A stretch of 64,000 nt of DNA from Shewanella kaireitica (GCF_023284045.1 NZ_JAKIKQ010000002.1:1-64000); one strand, 5' to 3'. Counted from the first letter of the stretch, positions 33,750-41,998 are shown. A program made the numbers and translations. The notes: generated from the letters alone by a model not told the origin.

Positions 33750-35039
33750 TTAACCATAGATGAATTTTGCCACAAACAGCGCCGCTAAAATCACCACACC
33801 AAGGCTTAGATCTTTATAACGACCGCTCATCAGTTTGATTACTGCGTAAGAGATAAAGCCCATCGCAATACCTGTCGCGATAGAGAAAGTCAGTGGCATT
33901 AAAATACAAACCACCACCACGGGCGCCGCTTCGGTGATATCTTCCCACTCAACATGCACAAGGCCTGACATCATCAAAATAGCCACATAAAACAGTGTAC
34001 CGGCAGTCGCATAAGCAGGCACCATCCCAGCAAGTGGCGAGATAAACAGTGAACCTAAAAATAGCAGTCCTACCACAACCGCTGTTAGGCCTGTTCGACC
34101 ACCAGCGCTCACACCCGCTGTACTTTCAATGTAACTGGTAGTGGTTGAGGTGCCGAGCATAGCACCTGCAATCGTAGCGGTACTATCAGCAGTCAACGCA
34201 CGGTTTAAACGTGGCAATTTCCCTTTATCATCTAAAAAGCCACCGCGCTGCGCAACAGCAACTAAGGTGCCAGAAGTATCAAACAGATCCACAAACAAGA
34301 ATGCAAAGACCACCGACAGCATGCTCACTTCGAGTACACTCGACAGATCCATCTTCATAAAGGTCGGCATAATTGAAGGCGGCGTTGCCACTATGCCTTG
34401 ATACTGTACATCACCAAATAATAAGCCAAGACCCGTTACCGCTAAAATGCTCACGATAACCGCTGACTTCATGCCTCTGTGTACCATGGCAATAATCAAG
34501 AAGAAACCAAGTACCGCCATCACAGCAGGAAACGCTGTCACATCGCCCATAGTTACCAGAGTCGCAGGGCTTGCGACGACTATACCGGCACTCTTGAGGC
34601 CAATCAGCGCTAAAAATAGACCAATACCAGCGGCAATACCAAGTCGCAGCGACATAGGGATGCTATTAACAATCCACTCGCGAATACGCACTAACGACAA
34701 TACTAAGAAACAGATCCCCGATAGGAACACCGCACCTAATGCTGTTTCCCATGTGTAGCCCATTTCACCCACAACCGTGTAAGTGAAAAACGCGTTCAAG
34801 CCCATGCCAGGAGCAAGCGCGATTGGATAGTTAGCAACAATTCCCATGATCAAGCAACCAATTGCTGCCGCCAAACAGGTAGCCACAAACACAGCGCCAT
34901 GATCCATGCCCGCATCAGCGAGCATCATAGGGTTAACAAAAATAATATAAGCCATAGTTAAAAAAGTGGTTAAGCCCGCAACAACCTCTTGTTTTAACGA
35001 CGTTTGGTTCTGTTTTAGTTTGAATAGTTTTTCTAGCAT
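33750..35039 (-). CDS. NCS2-family nucleobase permease (AzgA-like)
   Basis: The 429-residue membrane protein begins MLEKLFKLKQNQTSLKQEVVAGLTTFLTMAYIIFVNP, the AzgA/GhxP/PbuG branch of NCS2 transporters for adenine, guanine or hypoxanthine. About 12-14 helices are visible. The substrate-site segments APGMGLNAFFTYTVV and DLFDTSGTLVAVAQRGG and the TSTTTSYIESTAGVSAGGRTG motif are conserved. Which purine is taken up cannot be told. No purine riboswitch core was found upstream. Confidence 0.92.
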   Translation of the reverse strand: MLEKLFKLKQNQTSLKQEVVAGLTTFLTMAYIIFVNPMMLADAGMDHGAVFVATCLAAAIGCLIMGIVANYPIALAPGMGLNAFFTYTVVGEMGYTWETALGAVFLSGICFLVLSLVRIREWIVNSIPMSLRLGIAAGIGLFLALIGLKSAGIVVASPATLVTMGDVTAFPAVMAVLGFFLIIAMVHRGMKSAVIVSILAVTGLGLLFGDVQYQGIVATPPSIMPTFMKMDLSSVLEVSMLSVVFAFLFVDLFDTSGTLVAVAQRGGFLDDKGKLPRLNRALTADSTATIAGAMLGTSTTTSYIESTAGVSAGGRTGLTAVVVGLLFLGSLFISPLAGMVPAYATAGTLFYVAILMMSGLVHVEWEDITEAAPVVVVCILMPLTFSIATGIAMGFISYAVIKLMSGRYKDLSLGVVILAALFVAKFIYG

Positions 35040-35802
35040 GGAACAAGGTTCCTTGATTTTTATTATGTAGGGGTTAATACAGTTTTTACTGTCATATAAA
35101 TGTTTACGAACTGTTAAGAACGCACATTTTTAGGCGATTATACGGGCAGACTCTGCTTGGCGCTAGCACTTATCTTTTAGTTAGAATTTGTTAATTTTAA
35201 AGAGCGTTGCTGGTAGTTTGAAAGTGAGTTTCGTTGGAAGGAGAGGTTACATGATCCGTTCATTCTACATAGTAAGAGATCACTCGTAGTGCCATTAACT
35301 ATAAATGTCCACGTTGTCCAAGCTTGACTGAGTGATATTTAAGGGGGGCTGATGAGGTGAATGCGAAGCCAAATAGTTGTTCATTTTCCTATGGAAATAA
35401 GCTTTGCGTGTTTTGCAACTTGAATCAAGTACTTCTAACCTTAGTGTTTGCAAAGAGCGAGTTAACGCAGGACGACTTATTATTCATTGAATAAGTTAAA
35501 TGCAAACTCTCCCAAACAACTTGTAACATAAAATTTACACAAATAATCATTCACCAGCTATCAAAATAAATTATAACCTTTAAAATCAAAAGCTTAATAA
35601 AGCCAATCTAGATAGTAAGTTAGTCTTAGTACATAAGAATTATAAACTTGAACCCTGCATAGATACAGGGTTTCTGCCCGTTAATTTACATCCAACTTAT
35701 TATTCCATTATCTATTGCAGCGTAACTTTTCTGATGTACCTTAGCAAAAGCTTAAGTTATTAAGCTAACTTGAAAATAACAAATTTATTAAAAAGGATAT
35801 TT
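35040..35802. other. Long AT-rich intergenic region
   Basis: These 763 bases between divergent genes hold no coding frame I can support. A small palindrome (caaggttccttg, 35044-35055) sits just upstream of the permease. An imperfect stem accctg/cagggt at about 35652-35671 precedes the secreted-protein gene by about 130 bases. The region must contain both promoters. Confidence 0.5.
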
Positions 35803-36165
35803 ATGAATAAGTTAATTACTGCAGGTATTTTGGTCGCGAGCTCACTTTTTGCAAATCAAGCTATGTCAGCAACCATGGAGTGTTTTGTAGATACTCAGGC
35901 CTATGATCAATATACACCCAACAGATGTGATGCAATTGTATGGGGGGCTCGTTCTGCAACTGCAGCCTTTAGAATTACTGGGGCAAGTAAGCCTATCAAC
36001 TCAGTAATCTGGGGAGACAAAGCATCATCTTGTGGTACCAGTGGAACTTCATGTTCATTTACAATTCGACCTTTCTTTCCACACAAAGCAACCGCAACGA
36101 TATTATACCAAGACGGCACCTGGGAAACAGCTTCCGCTACAGCTTCATTCGAAGATGGCCGTTAG
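35803..36165 (+). CDS. Small secreted protein of unknown function
   Basis: The 120-residue product has a clear signal peptide (MNKLITAGILVASSLFANQAMSA, about 23 residues). A compact mature domain with four cysteines follows (ECFVD, NRCD, SSCGT, TSCSF), likely two disulfides, with aromatic and Gly-rich stretches (VWGARSATAAFRI, VIWGDK). The ATG at 35803 follows AAAGGA at five bases; a frame opening 11 codons upstream lacks a signal. I do not recognise a characterised family. It is a plus-strand singleton beside the accessory region. Confidence 0.75.
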   Translation: MNKLITAGILVASSLFANQAMSATMECFVDTQAYDQYTPNRCDAIVWGARSATAAFRITGASKPINSVIWGDKASSCGTSGTSCSFTIRPFFPHKATATILYQDGTWETASATASFEDGR

Positions 36166-36875
36166 CTTAAAGCTCTAATCCATCACTTGCTTATATTATT
36201 TACAGAGCATCAGCAGTAAAACGGATTAGACATTTGGCGAGCGAGGTCAAACCTCGTTCTCCAATCATTACGAGAAACCATACTGTTTTTGACCTTGGGT
36301 TTCCCCCACTTAAATTTCATCCTACTCAGTATATGTTGCCGCTAAGTTAGATAGCGCCTAATTTTGTATGCTGCCAATTGGTATTTTTCTCTCCGTCACT
36401 GCCAAACTAGGTTCTTTCAACACAAATAGATAGCCACAGTATTGCTAAAGAGAAAACACTAAAAACGCAGATGGAACAACAAACAAAGTTAAGTGGGTTA
36501 CAGCCACATATATCGATAGCTTTCAGCAATCAATTGAGAATAGGGTTTGCTCTGTTCTCAGGATAAAAACTCACTCAGTGAAACTCACTTTGAGACTGGA
36601 AGCGAGTTAACCAAAGAGTCTAAAGGCCAGTAAGGATTAAGAGAATATATGGCAATGGGACGTAATTCAGCTGCATTGAGCTTTTGCAAGTCGCCGTGAA
36701 TATATCCCTATAGGCTCTGCTAAATCATCCATGATTTAGAAGCTTGCACAGCCCAATTCAGATGAATATCTAGCCAGCCCATTTTAGTCGTTAACTCGTT
36801 TTTGGACAGAAATGCGTTAGAGTTTAAGCTCTGAAAATGACTCTTGGCATTAGGAAAGCTATGGCAATCAGATAA
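36166..36875. other. Accessory region flank without supported gene
   Basis: About 700 bases follow the secreted-protein gene. Near its end are an inverted pair ctaatcc/ggattag (about 36174 and 36222) and a hairpin cgaggt-caa-acctcg (about 36243-36257). The minus-strand frame at 36720-36926 begins inside the attC and is probably not a gene. This stretch would be the next cassette, or chromosomal flank, beyond the attC. Confidence 0.45.
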
Positions 36876-37003
36876 GTGGCAACGCCCTGTTAAGGGGTGA
36901 GCAACGCAATACAGAAGCCGCCGCAAACCACCTTAATCACTAAATTCAACGCATAGTAAAAATGCCACGCGTTGCGAATCCCTCTTGAACAGCTTGTTAG
37001 CAC
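36876..37003 (-). other. Integron attC recombination site, VCR-like
   Basis: Read on the minus strand, the site starts GTGCTAACAAGC immediately after the stop codon of the DUF4365 gene. It then carries CAAGAGGGATTCGCAACGCG and ends GCGTTGCTCACCCC TTAACAGGGC GTTGCCAC. This is the arrangement of a Vibrio-cholerae-repeat type attC, in which R''-L'' and L'-R' boxes pair when single-stranded. The length is about 128 bases. No integrase gene lies in the window, so it is a single attC lacking an integrase. Confidence 0.82.
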
Positions 37004-38004
37004 TATATTTGTGCACAATAGCTATTAAAAGTTAACCCATGATTTCTTCTTTCCCGCGGGTAGTCATAACCTAGATCACTAATACCGTCATGGTCTCTCG
37101 CTGTTGGTATGATGTTTTCATATACCAACCTTAAGTAGGTTGGGTCTTTGTGCAGCCAAAAGTATTGTCCAGAAAAAACTCGGTTTTCATACTTTTGAAG
37201 AGCATCGAGATATAGAGGAAACAATACTTCCATTGGTTTTCTCGCAATAAAATTAACCACTTCATCATCATAACCACTATTCACAGATTGGTTGCACCAA
37301 TATTGGTGGCTATACCTATATTTTTTCTCCTCATCTGAAAACTTCGAGTTATCAAAATTTTCATGAACTAGTAGGACTTTGCAAACTTCTAAAAAAGTGG
37401 CGAAATCATCTTGACTTTCAACTTCAGAACAAATGTCATAGTGAAATACATCAGCATATAAGCTAGCAAATCTCTTCAGGTTTTTTAGCCCCAGTTTATG
37501 GTTGTATATCTCATCAAGCAATGAAGGGAATACTGAGTAAGCTTTTGTGAACACCTTAGCAACAGGAACCTGTGACTTAAGACCATTTTGATGTGGTAAA
37601 AATTCTATTGTTTTTGTTGAATTACTTCGGTCAATCTTTGAAATAACATCCCAAAACAAAGGTTTTGAGATATAGATATTTTCAGTTTTCAGATCAACTG
37701 CGTACGCAACAACATGGCTTTTAAAGCTAAGCTGTGCCCAATAGTTTAGCGTACTTTGTTTAATTCCAGATATTGTGGGTACGGAGTCACTATTACGGAT
37801 AACAAGTTTTTCGGAAGCTTTAACTTGTGCCTTGATATAATTTCCGACTACTCTTCTATCCTCTACAAATTCGATTTCAAAGTCGATACCATAATCATTT
37901 TCGGTAACATTACGGAAAATGCCAACATCCCGGAGATGATAAAGAAGAATAGCGTATGAATCAGATTCAGCTTTATGTTGTTTTATTTGATTTGGTAAAT
38001 CCAT
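37003..38004 (-). CDS. DUF4365 protein with PD-(D/E)XK-like nuclease motif, integron cassette gene
   Basis: The 333-residue protein has an N-terminal DUF4365-type domain: Glu13, then DYGIDFEIEF (Asp41) and a strand ending AQVKAS (Gln60-x-Lys62). This is the Asp...Gln-x-Lys pattern of Mrr-like PD-(D/E)XK nucleases. The segment LSFKSHVVAYAVDLKTENIYI continues the domain. The C-terminal half (about 150-333) is helical and unrecognised. Base composition is AT-rich compared with neighbours. The stop codon is followed at once by attC, and GTTAGCAC lies 15 bases before the start codon, so the gene is an integron cassette. A role in defence is inference only. Confidence 0.82.
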   Translation of the reverse strand: MDLPNQIKQHKAESDSYAILLYHLRDVGIFRNVTENDYGIDFEIEFVEDRRVVGNYIKAQVKASEKLVIRNSDSVPTISGIKQSTLNYWAQLSFKSHVVAYAVDLKTENIYISKPLFWDVISKIDRSNSTKTIEFLPHQNGLKSQVPVAKVFTKAYSVFPSLLDEIYNHKLGLKNLKRFASLYADVFHYDICSEVESQDDFATFLEVCKVLLVHENFDNSKFSDEEKKYRYSHQYWCNQSVNSGYDDEVVNFIARKPMEVLFPLYLDALQKYENRVFSGQYFWLHKDPTYLRLVYENIIPTARDHDGISDLGYDYPRERRNHGLTFNSYCAQI

Positions 38005-38238
38005 AGTATCCTCATATAGTGCTAACAGTAAATTAGGCTGAATTCCGAATAAGAACAGTCAGCCTAGTTGATTTCACGCGAACAAAGCACCTCAAAAAAC
38101 TTTTAAATCAATAGCTTAACGACCAATTCGCTGCGAACTCACTGATTCTTCTGATGGTTAAATCCAGAATTTACTTATTTGTGACGTGAATTGATTTAAC
38201 TATTGTGGAGAAATTTTTTTAAACAGCCACTTAGCAGT
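38005..38238. other. Cassette boundary and leader upstream of the DUF4365 gene
   Basis: On the minus strand G^TTAGCAC (38019-38026) is the inverse of the GTGCTAAC that opens the attC at 36996-37003. This is the pair expected at the two ends of an integrated cassette. Upstream lies a perfect stem TAGGCTGA/TCAGCCTA (about 38034-38067) and no clear second attC. Confidence 0.6.
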
Positions 38239-39435
38239 CTATTGTTTAAGTGAGCGGATAAGATGATCAATGTTGTAAATGTCATTTTCCGAAATTAGTT
38301 TATTATGTTCCAGAAAAATCTCGCCTGCAGGAAGTTTGAAAGCTGATATAAACACCTCATCAAATGGATGGTTAGTGCTAGGAGTTGTCTCCATAAATGT
38401 GTAGAATTGACGAGAATCCCATTCATGCTTCTGTCTTAGAGTTTCTCTATTTGAAAAGTACATAATTAATCCCCCGCAAGTATAAAACTTAGTCACACTC
38501 TCAATATTTTGGAGTGCAATAACACCTAGCATCTCAACTTGTGAAAGAAGATGACCTTGCTCTAGAATTTCATCCGCTCTTCTTACATCAACAAACTTAT
38601 CTTTGACTACCCAGTTTACCACTTCACTTTGCTTCTCTTCTTGCATAAAACTGTCGTAGTGCAGTGAATACATTGATGTCTGCTTGTACTTTTCAAGTGC
38701 ATCATAACCAATATATTTTGTAATGAATTCATCAGAGTATGGATAAGTGATTGTATCACCAGTTCTAGCGTAGATCTCTTCATCGTTGAGTAACACAGGC
38801 ATTGGATCTATCGCCAACCTCATTACTGCTACAGTCCCAATACAACTCTCGACATATCCAACAAATTCATCAACAAACACTTCATCATCAAATTTGTTTT
38901 TGATTCTACTTAACGGGTGATTTCTACTAGCGTAAAGCTTGTCAAAACCTTGTTTATGGACGTACTTATTAAGACGCTTTTTTACTTTTTCTGTCTCGAC
39001 AAAAAACTCTGAAAGTTTACTTTTGATATCCTTAAATTCACTCTCATTTGATTCCAAGTGTTTAATCATACCTGCATACATTGGAAAATGTTGCTCAGAC
39101 TTCCATTTATCTAACTCTCTTTTCCTAACTTCTTCTTTAGTATCATAGAGGTACATCATCGTCATTGCGACTTCTAATGACTGACGTAGGGAGTAAAAGG
39201 CACAATCAAAATACCCCTGTTCGAACAAGGCAAGACTATTAACAATCAGATGGCTTGCTTCAAAGATGAATGTGTTTGCAATACTAGCATCAGCTCTTCC
39301 TGTGAAGCTGTCTTCGATGTTAGACACATCGAGAAGTAGTTCTTCTTTGCTAGGAACTTGTAGAGGCTTGAGATGCCTCGTTTCTTTATATTTTCCAAAA
39401 TCCATACTTTGCTCGACTGCTTTTTGCTTGGTCAC
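38239..39435 (-). CDS. Unknown helical protein with HEPN-like motif
   Basis: The 398-residue protein is mostly helical and has no name I can give. Residues 55-100 (FEASHLIVNSLALFEQGYFD, then SLRQSLEVAMTMMYLYD) look like HEPN or AbiV-type bundles. RLNKYVHK at 154-161 gives an Arg-x5-His pattern close to the HEPN ribonuclease RxxxxH signature. The C-terminal half is a separate alpha/beta region. The start is GTG 39435 or ATG 39405; both have weak Shine-Dalgarno sites. It lies 41 bases after the abortive-infection gene, probably in one transcript. AT-rich composition suggests transfer. Confidence 0.72.
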   Translation of the reverse strand: MTKQKAVEQSMDFGKYKETRHLKPLQVPSKEELLLDVSNIEDSFTGRADASIANTFIFEASHLIVNSLALFEQGYFDCAFYSLRQSLEVAMTMMYLYDTKEEVRKRELDKWKSEQHFPMYAGMIKHLESNESEFKDIKSKLSEFFVETEKVKKRLNKYVHKQGFDKLYASRNHPLSRIKNKFDDEVFVDEFVGYVESCIGTVAVMRLAIDPMPVLLNDEEIYARTGDTITYPYSDEFITKYIGYDALEKYKQTSMYSLHYDSFMQEEKQSEVVNWVVKDKFVDVRRADEILEQGHLLSQVEMLGVIALQNIESVTKFYTCGGLIMYFSNRETLRQKHEWDSRQFYTFMETTPSTNHPFDEVFISAFKLPAGEIFLEHNKLISENDIYNIDHLIRSLKQ

Positions 39436-39476
39436 CGATAGTCCACCAAATAGGCTCTATGCTGGTCATATACACA

Positions 39477-40352
39477 TTACGCCAGCTCTATATCACCCCA
39501 TACATCAGGAAGAGGCTGGACGGTGGATCTGCTATGTCGAGCCATACATTCTTCAATGTAGCGAAATATAGTTACTGCCGCGTTAATCATAGCCTGTGCT
39601 TCTGGTTCAAGAAGCAGTTCGTTATTATGTGCAAGACTTGCGTGGTTACGAATAGTACCCAGAGCACTGATGGTAGCTGCCATACAGTTAAGAACATTCG
39701 CGACTTCTGAATGTCTATTTCCTTGTGGCCGAAGAGCGGGGTGATTGTTCTTCAATTCTTTGAAAGCCTTTTGTGCTGTAACGCCTAAATCCAATGGAAT
39801 ACTAGCTTCTTGGCAAAGACTAACAATGTAAGCATGAAGTGCGGTATGGACACGATCAATTGCACTTGCAGGCGTTAGTGTTTTTGCGTCTTGCAGTGCC
39901 CTAATAACTGTTTGTGACATGGATAGCGAAGGCTCTGGCACCTGAACATTTCCTGCCATTACCAGCTCACCGTTATTGATATGACAGGGCATTCCATGCA
40001 TAGATAAAATTTGGTTTATGTGTACGGCAGTAGGGACGGTGATTTCGAAACAATATAACTCCTCAAATGCGTTGAAGATTGCAGCAATAAAGCCAGGGCC
40101 ATTCTTACTTGCGTCTGTCATGTACCACTCAAGATCGCCTTTTGCCCAGTCAGTATTAGAACTTCTGTTGTATTCTATTCCTGCAGGCTTTGCCATGTGC
40201 TTCTTATAGATTTCAAAGAGGTCTTTTTCCTCACATCTTTGGTTGAAATTAACTCTTCCTATTAATGTCAGCAATTCTTTAAAAACATTGTCAGGGATAG
40301 CAAAAGGATATTCAGTTGCAAACTGCAGTTCTGCTGGTAGTACGAGAGGCAT
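39477..40352 (-). CDS. Abortive-infection family protein (Abi_C domain)
   Basis: The 291-residue protein has an unassigned N-terminal half (about 1-145) and a C-terminal domain matching the abortive infection C-terminus family. Seen are AIDRVHTALHAYIVSLCQEA (residues 164-183), a KAFKELKNNHPALRPQG stretch, then ISALGTIRNHASLAHNNELL with Arg235-Asn236 and His242, the HEPN-type RN-x5-H motif, and a final helix. Related domains act in phage abortive infection, often as toxin-like RNases. It is the first gene of a likely two-gene operon with the HEPN-like gene downstream. Confidence 0.82.
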   Translation of the reverse strand: MPLVLPAELQFATEYPFAIPDNVFKELLTLIGRVNFNQRCEEKDLFEIYKKHMAKPAGIEYNRSSNTDWAKGDLEWYMTDASKNGPGFIAAIFNAFEELYCFEITVPTAVHINQILSMHGMPCHINNGELVMAGNVQVPEPSLSMSQTVIRALQDAKTLTPASAIDRVHTALHAYIVSLCQEASIPLDLGVTAQKAFKELKNNHPALRPQGNRHSEVANVLNCMAATISALGTIRNHASLAHNNELLLEPEAQAMINAAVTIFRYIEECMARHSRSTVQPLPDVWGDIELA

Positions 40353-40821
40353 TTTTATACCATTTTATGCAAGTATTTTATGGGACAAATATTATCACTG
40401 ATTGCCAATATGGAAGAAACTTTAACAGTATATAACTTCTTGATTTTCTGCTTTCGGATAATTTTTAGTTGGGTAAACACACATCAATAGAATGTGAGTG
40501 AGTATCTCCTCTAACACGTTTTGGGGCAGAAGTGAGTTTCAAAAACTAACAGAATACCCCCCCATCGAAGTTGCCGAACTCATCGAAGACAAATCGCGTG
40601 AGTGAGGCATGGATGCCGAGTTAGCCTTAGGTGAGCCATGGACGGCGAATATAAGGCGATAGCTATTTTCGAAAATGAGCGAGGCTCAACAACTTCGCCG
40701 GGGCGGCAGGGGTGATCCAAGAGGGGATTGCTGTTGATCCCCTTTTGGCCGAGTGTGAGCTGGAAGCTCACGACTTTGGTCAAGCGCAGCTTGACATGTG
40801 GCAATGCCACCTCAAATTACA
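40353..40821. other. Non-coding or degraded segment upstream of the abortive-infection gene
   Basis: AT-rich bases 40353-40500 should hold the promoter of the abi gene. Bases 40510-40603 contain a short plus-strand frame ending in IEVAELIEDKSRE, without an evident start domain. After it comes a GC-richer 200-base stretch (about 40600-40800) with repeated gtgaggcatgg/gtgagccatgg words. This could be a gene or mobile-element remnant, but I recognise no family. Confidence 0.4.
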
Positions 40822-40850
40822 GGCAAAAAATGCCTGCTCAAAGAGCAGGC
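40822..40850 (-). terminator. Duplicate terminator hairpin at the left edge of the repeats
   Basis: On the minus strand GCCTGCTC-TTT-GAGCAGGC followed by a T run is the same hairpin that ends small-gene unit 1 at 41174-41203. It marks the left border of the 108-bp repeats. Confidence 0.75.
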
Positions 40851-40857
40851 TGACATG

Positions 40858-41176
40858 TTCAAGTGTTCCATAAGGAAATCGGCATAACACTGCTAGCGTT
40901 GATTCTACAAATCCACCTCAGCAAAACCCTATTAATAGGCACACACCAAATTACAGGCAAACATGTTCAAATCTTCCATAAGGAAATCGGCATAACACTG
41001 CTAGCGTTGATTCTACAAATCCACCTCAGCAAAACCCTATTAATAGGCACACACCAAATTACAGGCAAACATGTTCAAGTCTTCCATAAGGAAATCGGCA
41101 TAACACTGCTAGCGTTGATTCTACAAATCCACCTCAGCAAAACCCTATTAATAGGCACACACCAAATTACAGGCAA
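40858..41176. repeat. Three 108-bp tandem repeats
   Basis: Copies start at about 40858, 40966 and 41074 and are nearly identical, differing by single bases such as gtgttcc/atcttcc/gtcttcc. Each holds taaggaaatcggcataacac, gctagcgttgattctac and caccaaattacaggcaaa. A partial fourth copy (41211-41234) continues into the 3' untranslated part of unit 1 after the terminator hairpin. A 108-base period is a multiple of three, so an open plus-strand frame runs through all copies by chance; I do not call it a gene. On the minus strand the unit resembles the tail of the two small-gene transcripts. Confidence 0.9.
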
Positions 41177-41203
41177 AAAAAATGCCTGCTCAAAGAGCAG
41201 GCA
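41174..41203 (-). terminator. Terminator of small-gene unit 1
   Basis: On the minus strand GCCTGCTC-TTT-GAGCAGGC is followed by ATTTTTTTT. It ends a transcript expected to begin near 41606, about 430 bases long. Confidence 0.88.
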
Positions 41204-41351
41204 GACATGTTCAAGTGTTCCATAAGGAAATCGGTTAGCGCGCCAGCGTTAATCAATGGCATGTTGACTAGCATCAACATACAACTTGCGTCTAAACACA
41301 CCCAAAGGGTGTTATAAGGTTGATGGATATTGAAACTACTTTTAAGGAGGG

Positions 41352-41450
41352 TTAGCCCTTAAAAGTCATAGCATATAGACCGCCACGCAAAACATCAGTG
41401 TTTAACCAAAAGCTCTGCGAATAAATAGTACTACTAGCTGTAAATGACAT
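41352..41450 (-). CDS. 32-residue protein, tandem paralogue 1
   Basis: The gene starts at ATG 41450 with AGGAG upstream (TTAGGAGTAATGATTATG) and stops at TAA 41352-41354. The product begins MSFTASSTIYSQSFW, continues LNTDVLRGGLYAM and ends TFKG. It shares 27 of 32 residues with the second copy at 41999-42097. Between the copies at least six codons differ only synonymously (for example CAG/CAA, ACT/ACA, GGT/GGA), and the five replacements are mostly mild, so the peptide itself appears to be selected. No signal peptide is seen, and I know no named family. A Gly-Gly pair at 23-24 precedes an eight-residue tail. Confidence 0.8.
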   Translation of the reverse strand: MSFTASSTIYSQSFWLNTDVLRGGLYAMTFKG

Positions 41451-41534
41451 AATCATTACTCCTAACAAAGTTGAAAAAATACTCTAATCAATTTAATTAC
41501 GGGGTTGAGACCAATTAAATTGACGAGTCAACTT

Positions 41535-41575
41535 GTCGCTCGATTCCTTGGAGAATTATCCATCCTGGATAGACT
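41535..41575 (-). promoter_or_regulatory. Conserved structured leader of unit 1
   Basis: On the minus strand these 41 bases are identical to 42179-42219. They fold as two small hairpins, TATCC-AGGAT-GGATA and ATTC-TCCAAG-GAAT, closed by GTC/GAC at the ends. AGGA and AAGGA sit in or beside loops, the presentation recognised by CsrA/RsmA. They lie about 30 bases into the transcript and about 85 bases before the start codon. Confidence 0.75.
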
Positions 41576-41612
41576 TATCTGTGGTAGGCATTCACCCTAA
41601 CCAACGAGAGCC

Positions 41613-41692
41613 ATTATAGATAACTGTAATTTTATTACAACTATTAATTCAATATAATGCCGAAAAGTGGCTTTAAACGTAATTTAACCACA
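41613..41692 (-). promoter_or_regulatory. Promoter and paired operators of unit 1
   Basis: On the minus strand TTGTAA (41635-41640) and TATAAT (41613-41618) are 16 bases apart. The -35 is inside the palindrome TGTAATAAAATTACA (41625-41639). A second, weaker palindrome TGTGGTTAAATTACG lies at 41678-41692, centre to centre 53 bases. The motif resembles the HexR box of Shewanella (TGTAAT-type arms around three A/T). A separate palindrome cacact-tat-agtgtg lies at 41689-41703. Confidence 0.75.
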
Positions 41693-41831
41693 CTTATAGT
41701 GTGTGTAGATCACATAAAATCGCTATTTATTGAGGTCGACGCCAATTGTTAACAGATTCCGATCAGAATAATTACCTTTATCCAACCAGAAACGACAAGA
41801 AATGACTAAAGCAGATCAATAAATATAATGC

Positions 41832-41860
41832 AAAAAAAAGCCCGCTCAATGAGCGGGCAA
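41832..41860 (-). terminator. Terminator of small-gene unit 2
   Basis: On the minus strand GCCCGCTCA-TTGAGCGGGC-type stem is followed by eight T. It ends a transcript expected to begin near 42248. Confidence 0.9.
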
Positions 41861-41998
41861 GACATATTCAAGTTTTCTGATGGAAATTGGTTAACGCGCT
41901 AACGGTAATCAATGGTAAATTTGGTCAATCTACAACTTGGTCTAAAGACACCTAATAGATGTCATAAGGGTGATGGAAACTTGCGACTTACTAGGTGG

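Noticed and set aside
35040..35140. Purine riboswitch ahead of the nucleobase permease
   Set aside because: No three-way-junction core or the conserved loop words were found on the minus strand.
36720..36926. Minus-strand 68-residue frame across the attC
   Set aside because: It starts inside the L'-R' part of the attC, which is recombination DNA. There is no ribosome binding site and no recognised domain, though a decayed cassette gene cannot be excluded.
38110..38170. Second attC candidate in plus orientation (gcttaac ... gttaaat)
   Set aside because: The end words fit the core-site patterns, but the span is only about 50 bases and the inner boxes do not pair.
40863..41225. Plus-strand 120-residue frame made of three copies of a 36-residue repeat
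   Set aside because: The DNA repeat period of 108 is divisible by three, so one open copy opens all. There is no Shine-Dalgarno, and the segment resembles the untranslated tail of minus-strand units.
41689..41720. CRP site (tgtgtgtagatcaca)
   Set aside because: Only one half (tcaca) is good and the spacing to the other half is off; a short cacact/agtgtg palindrome overlaps it.
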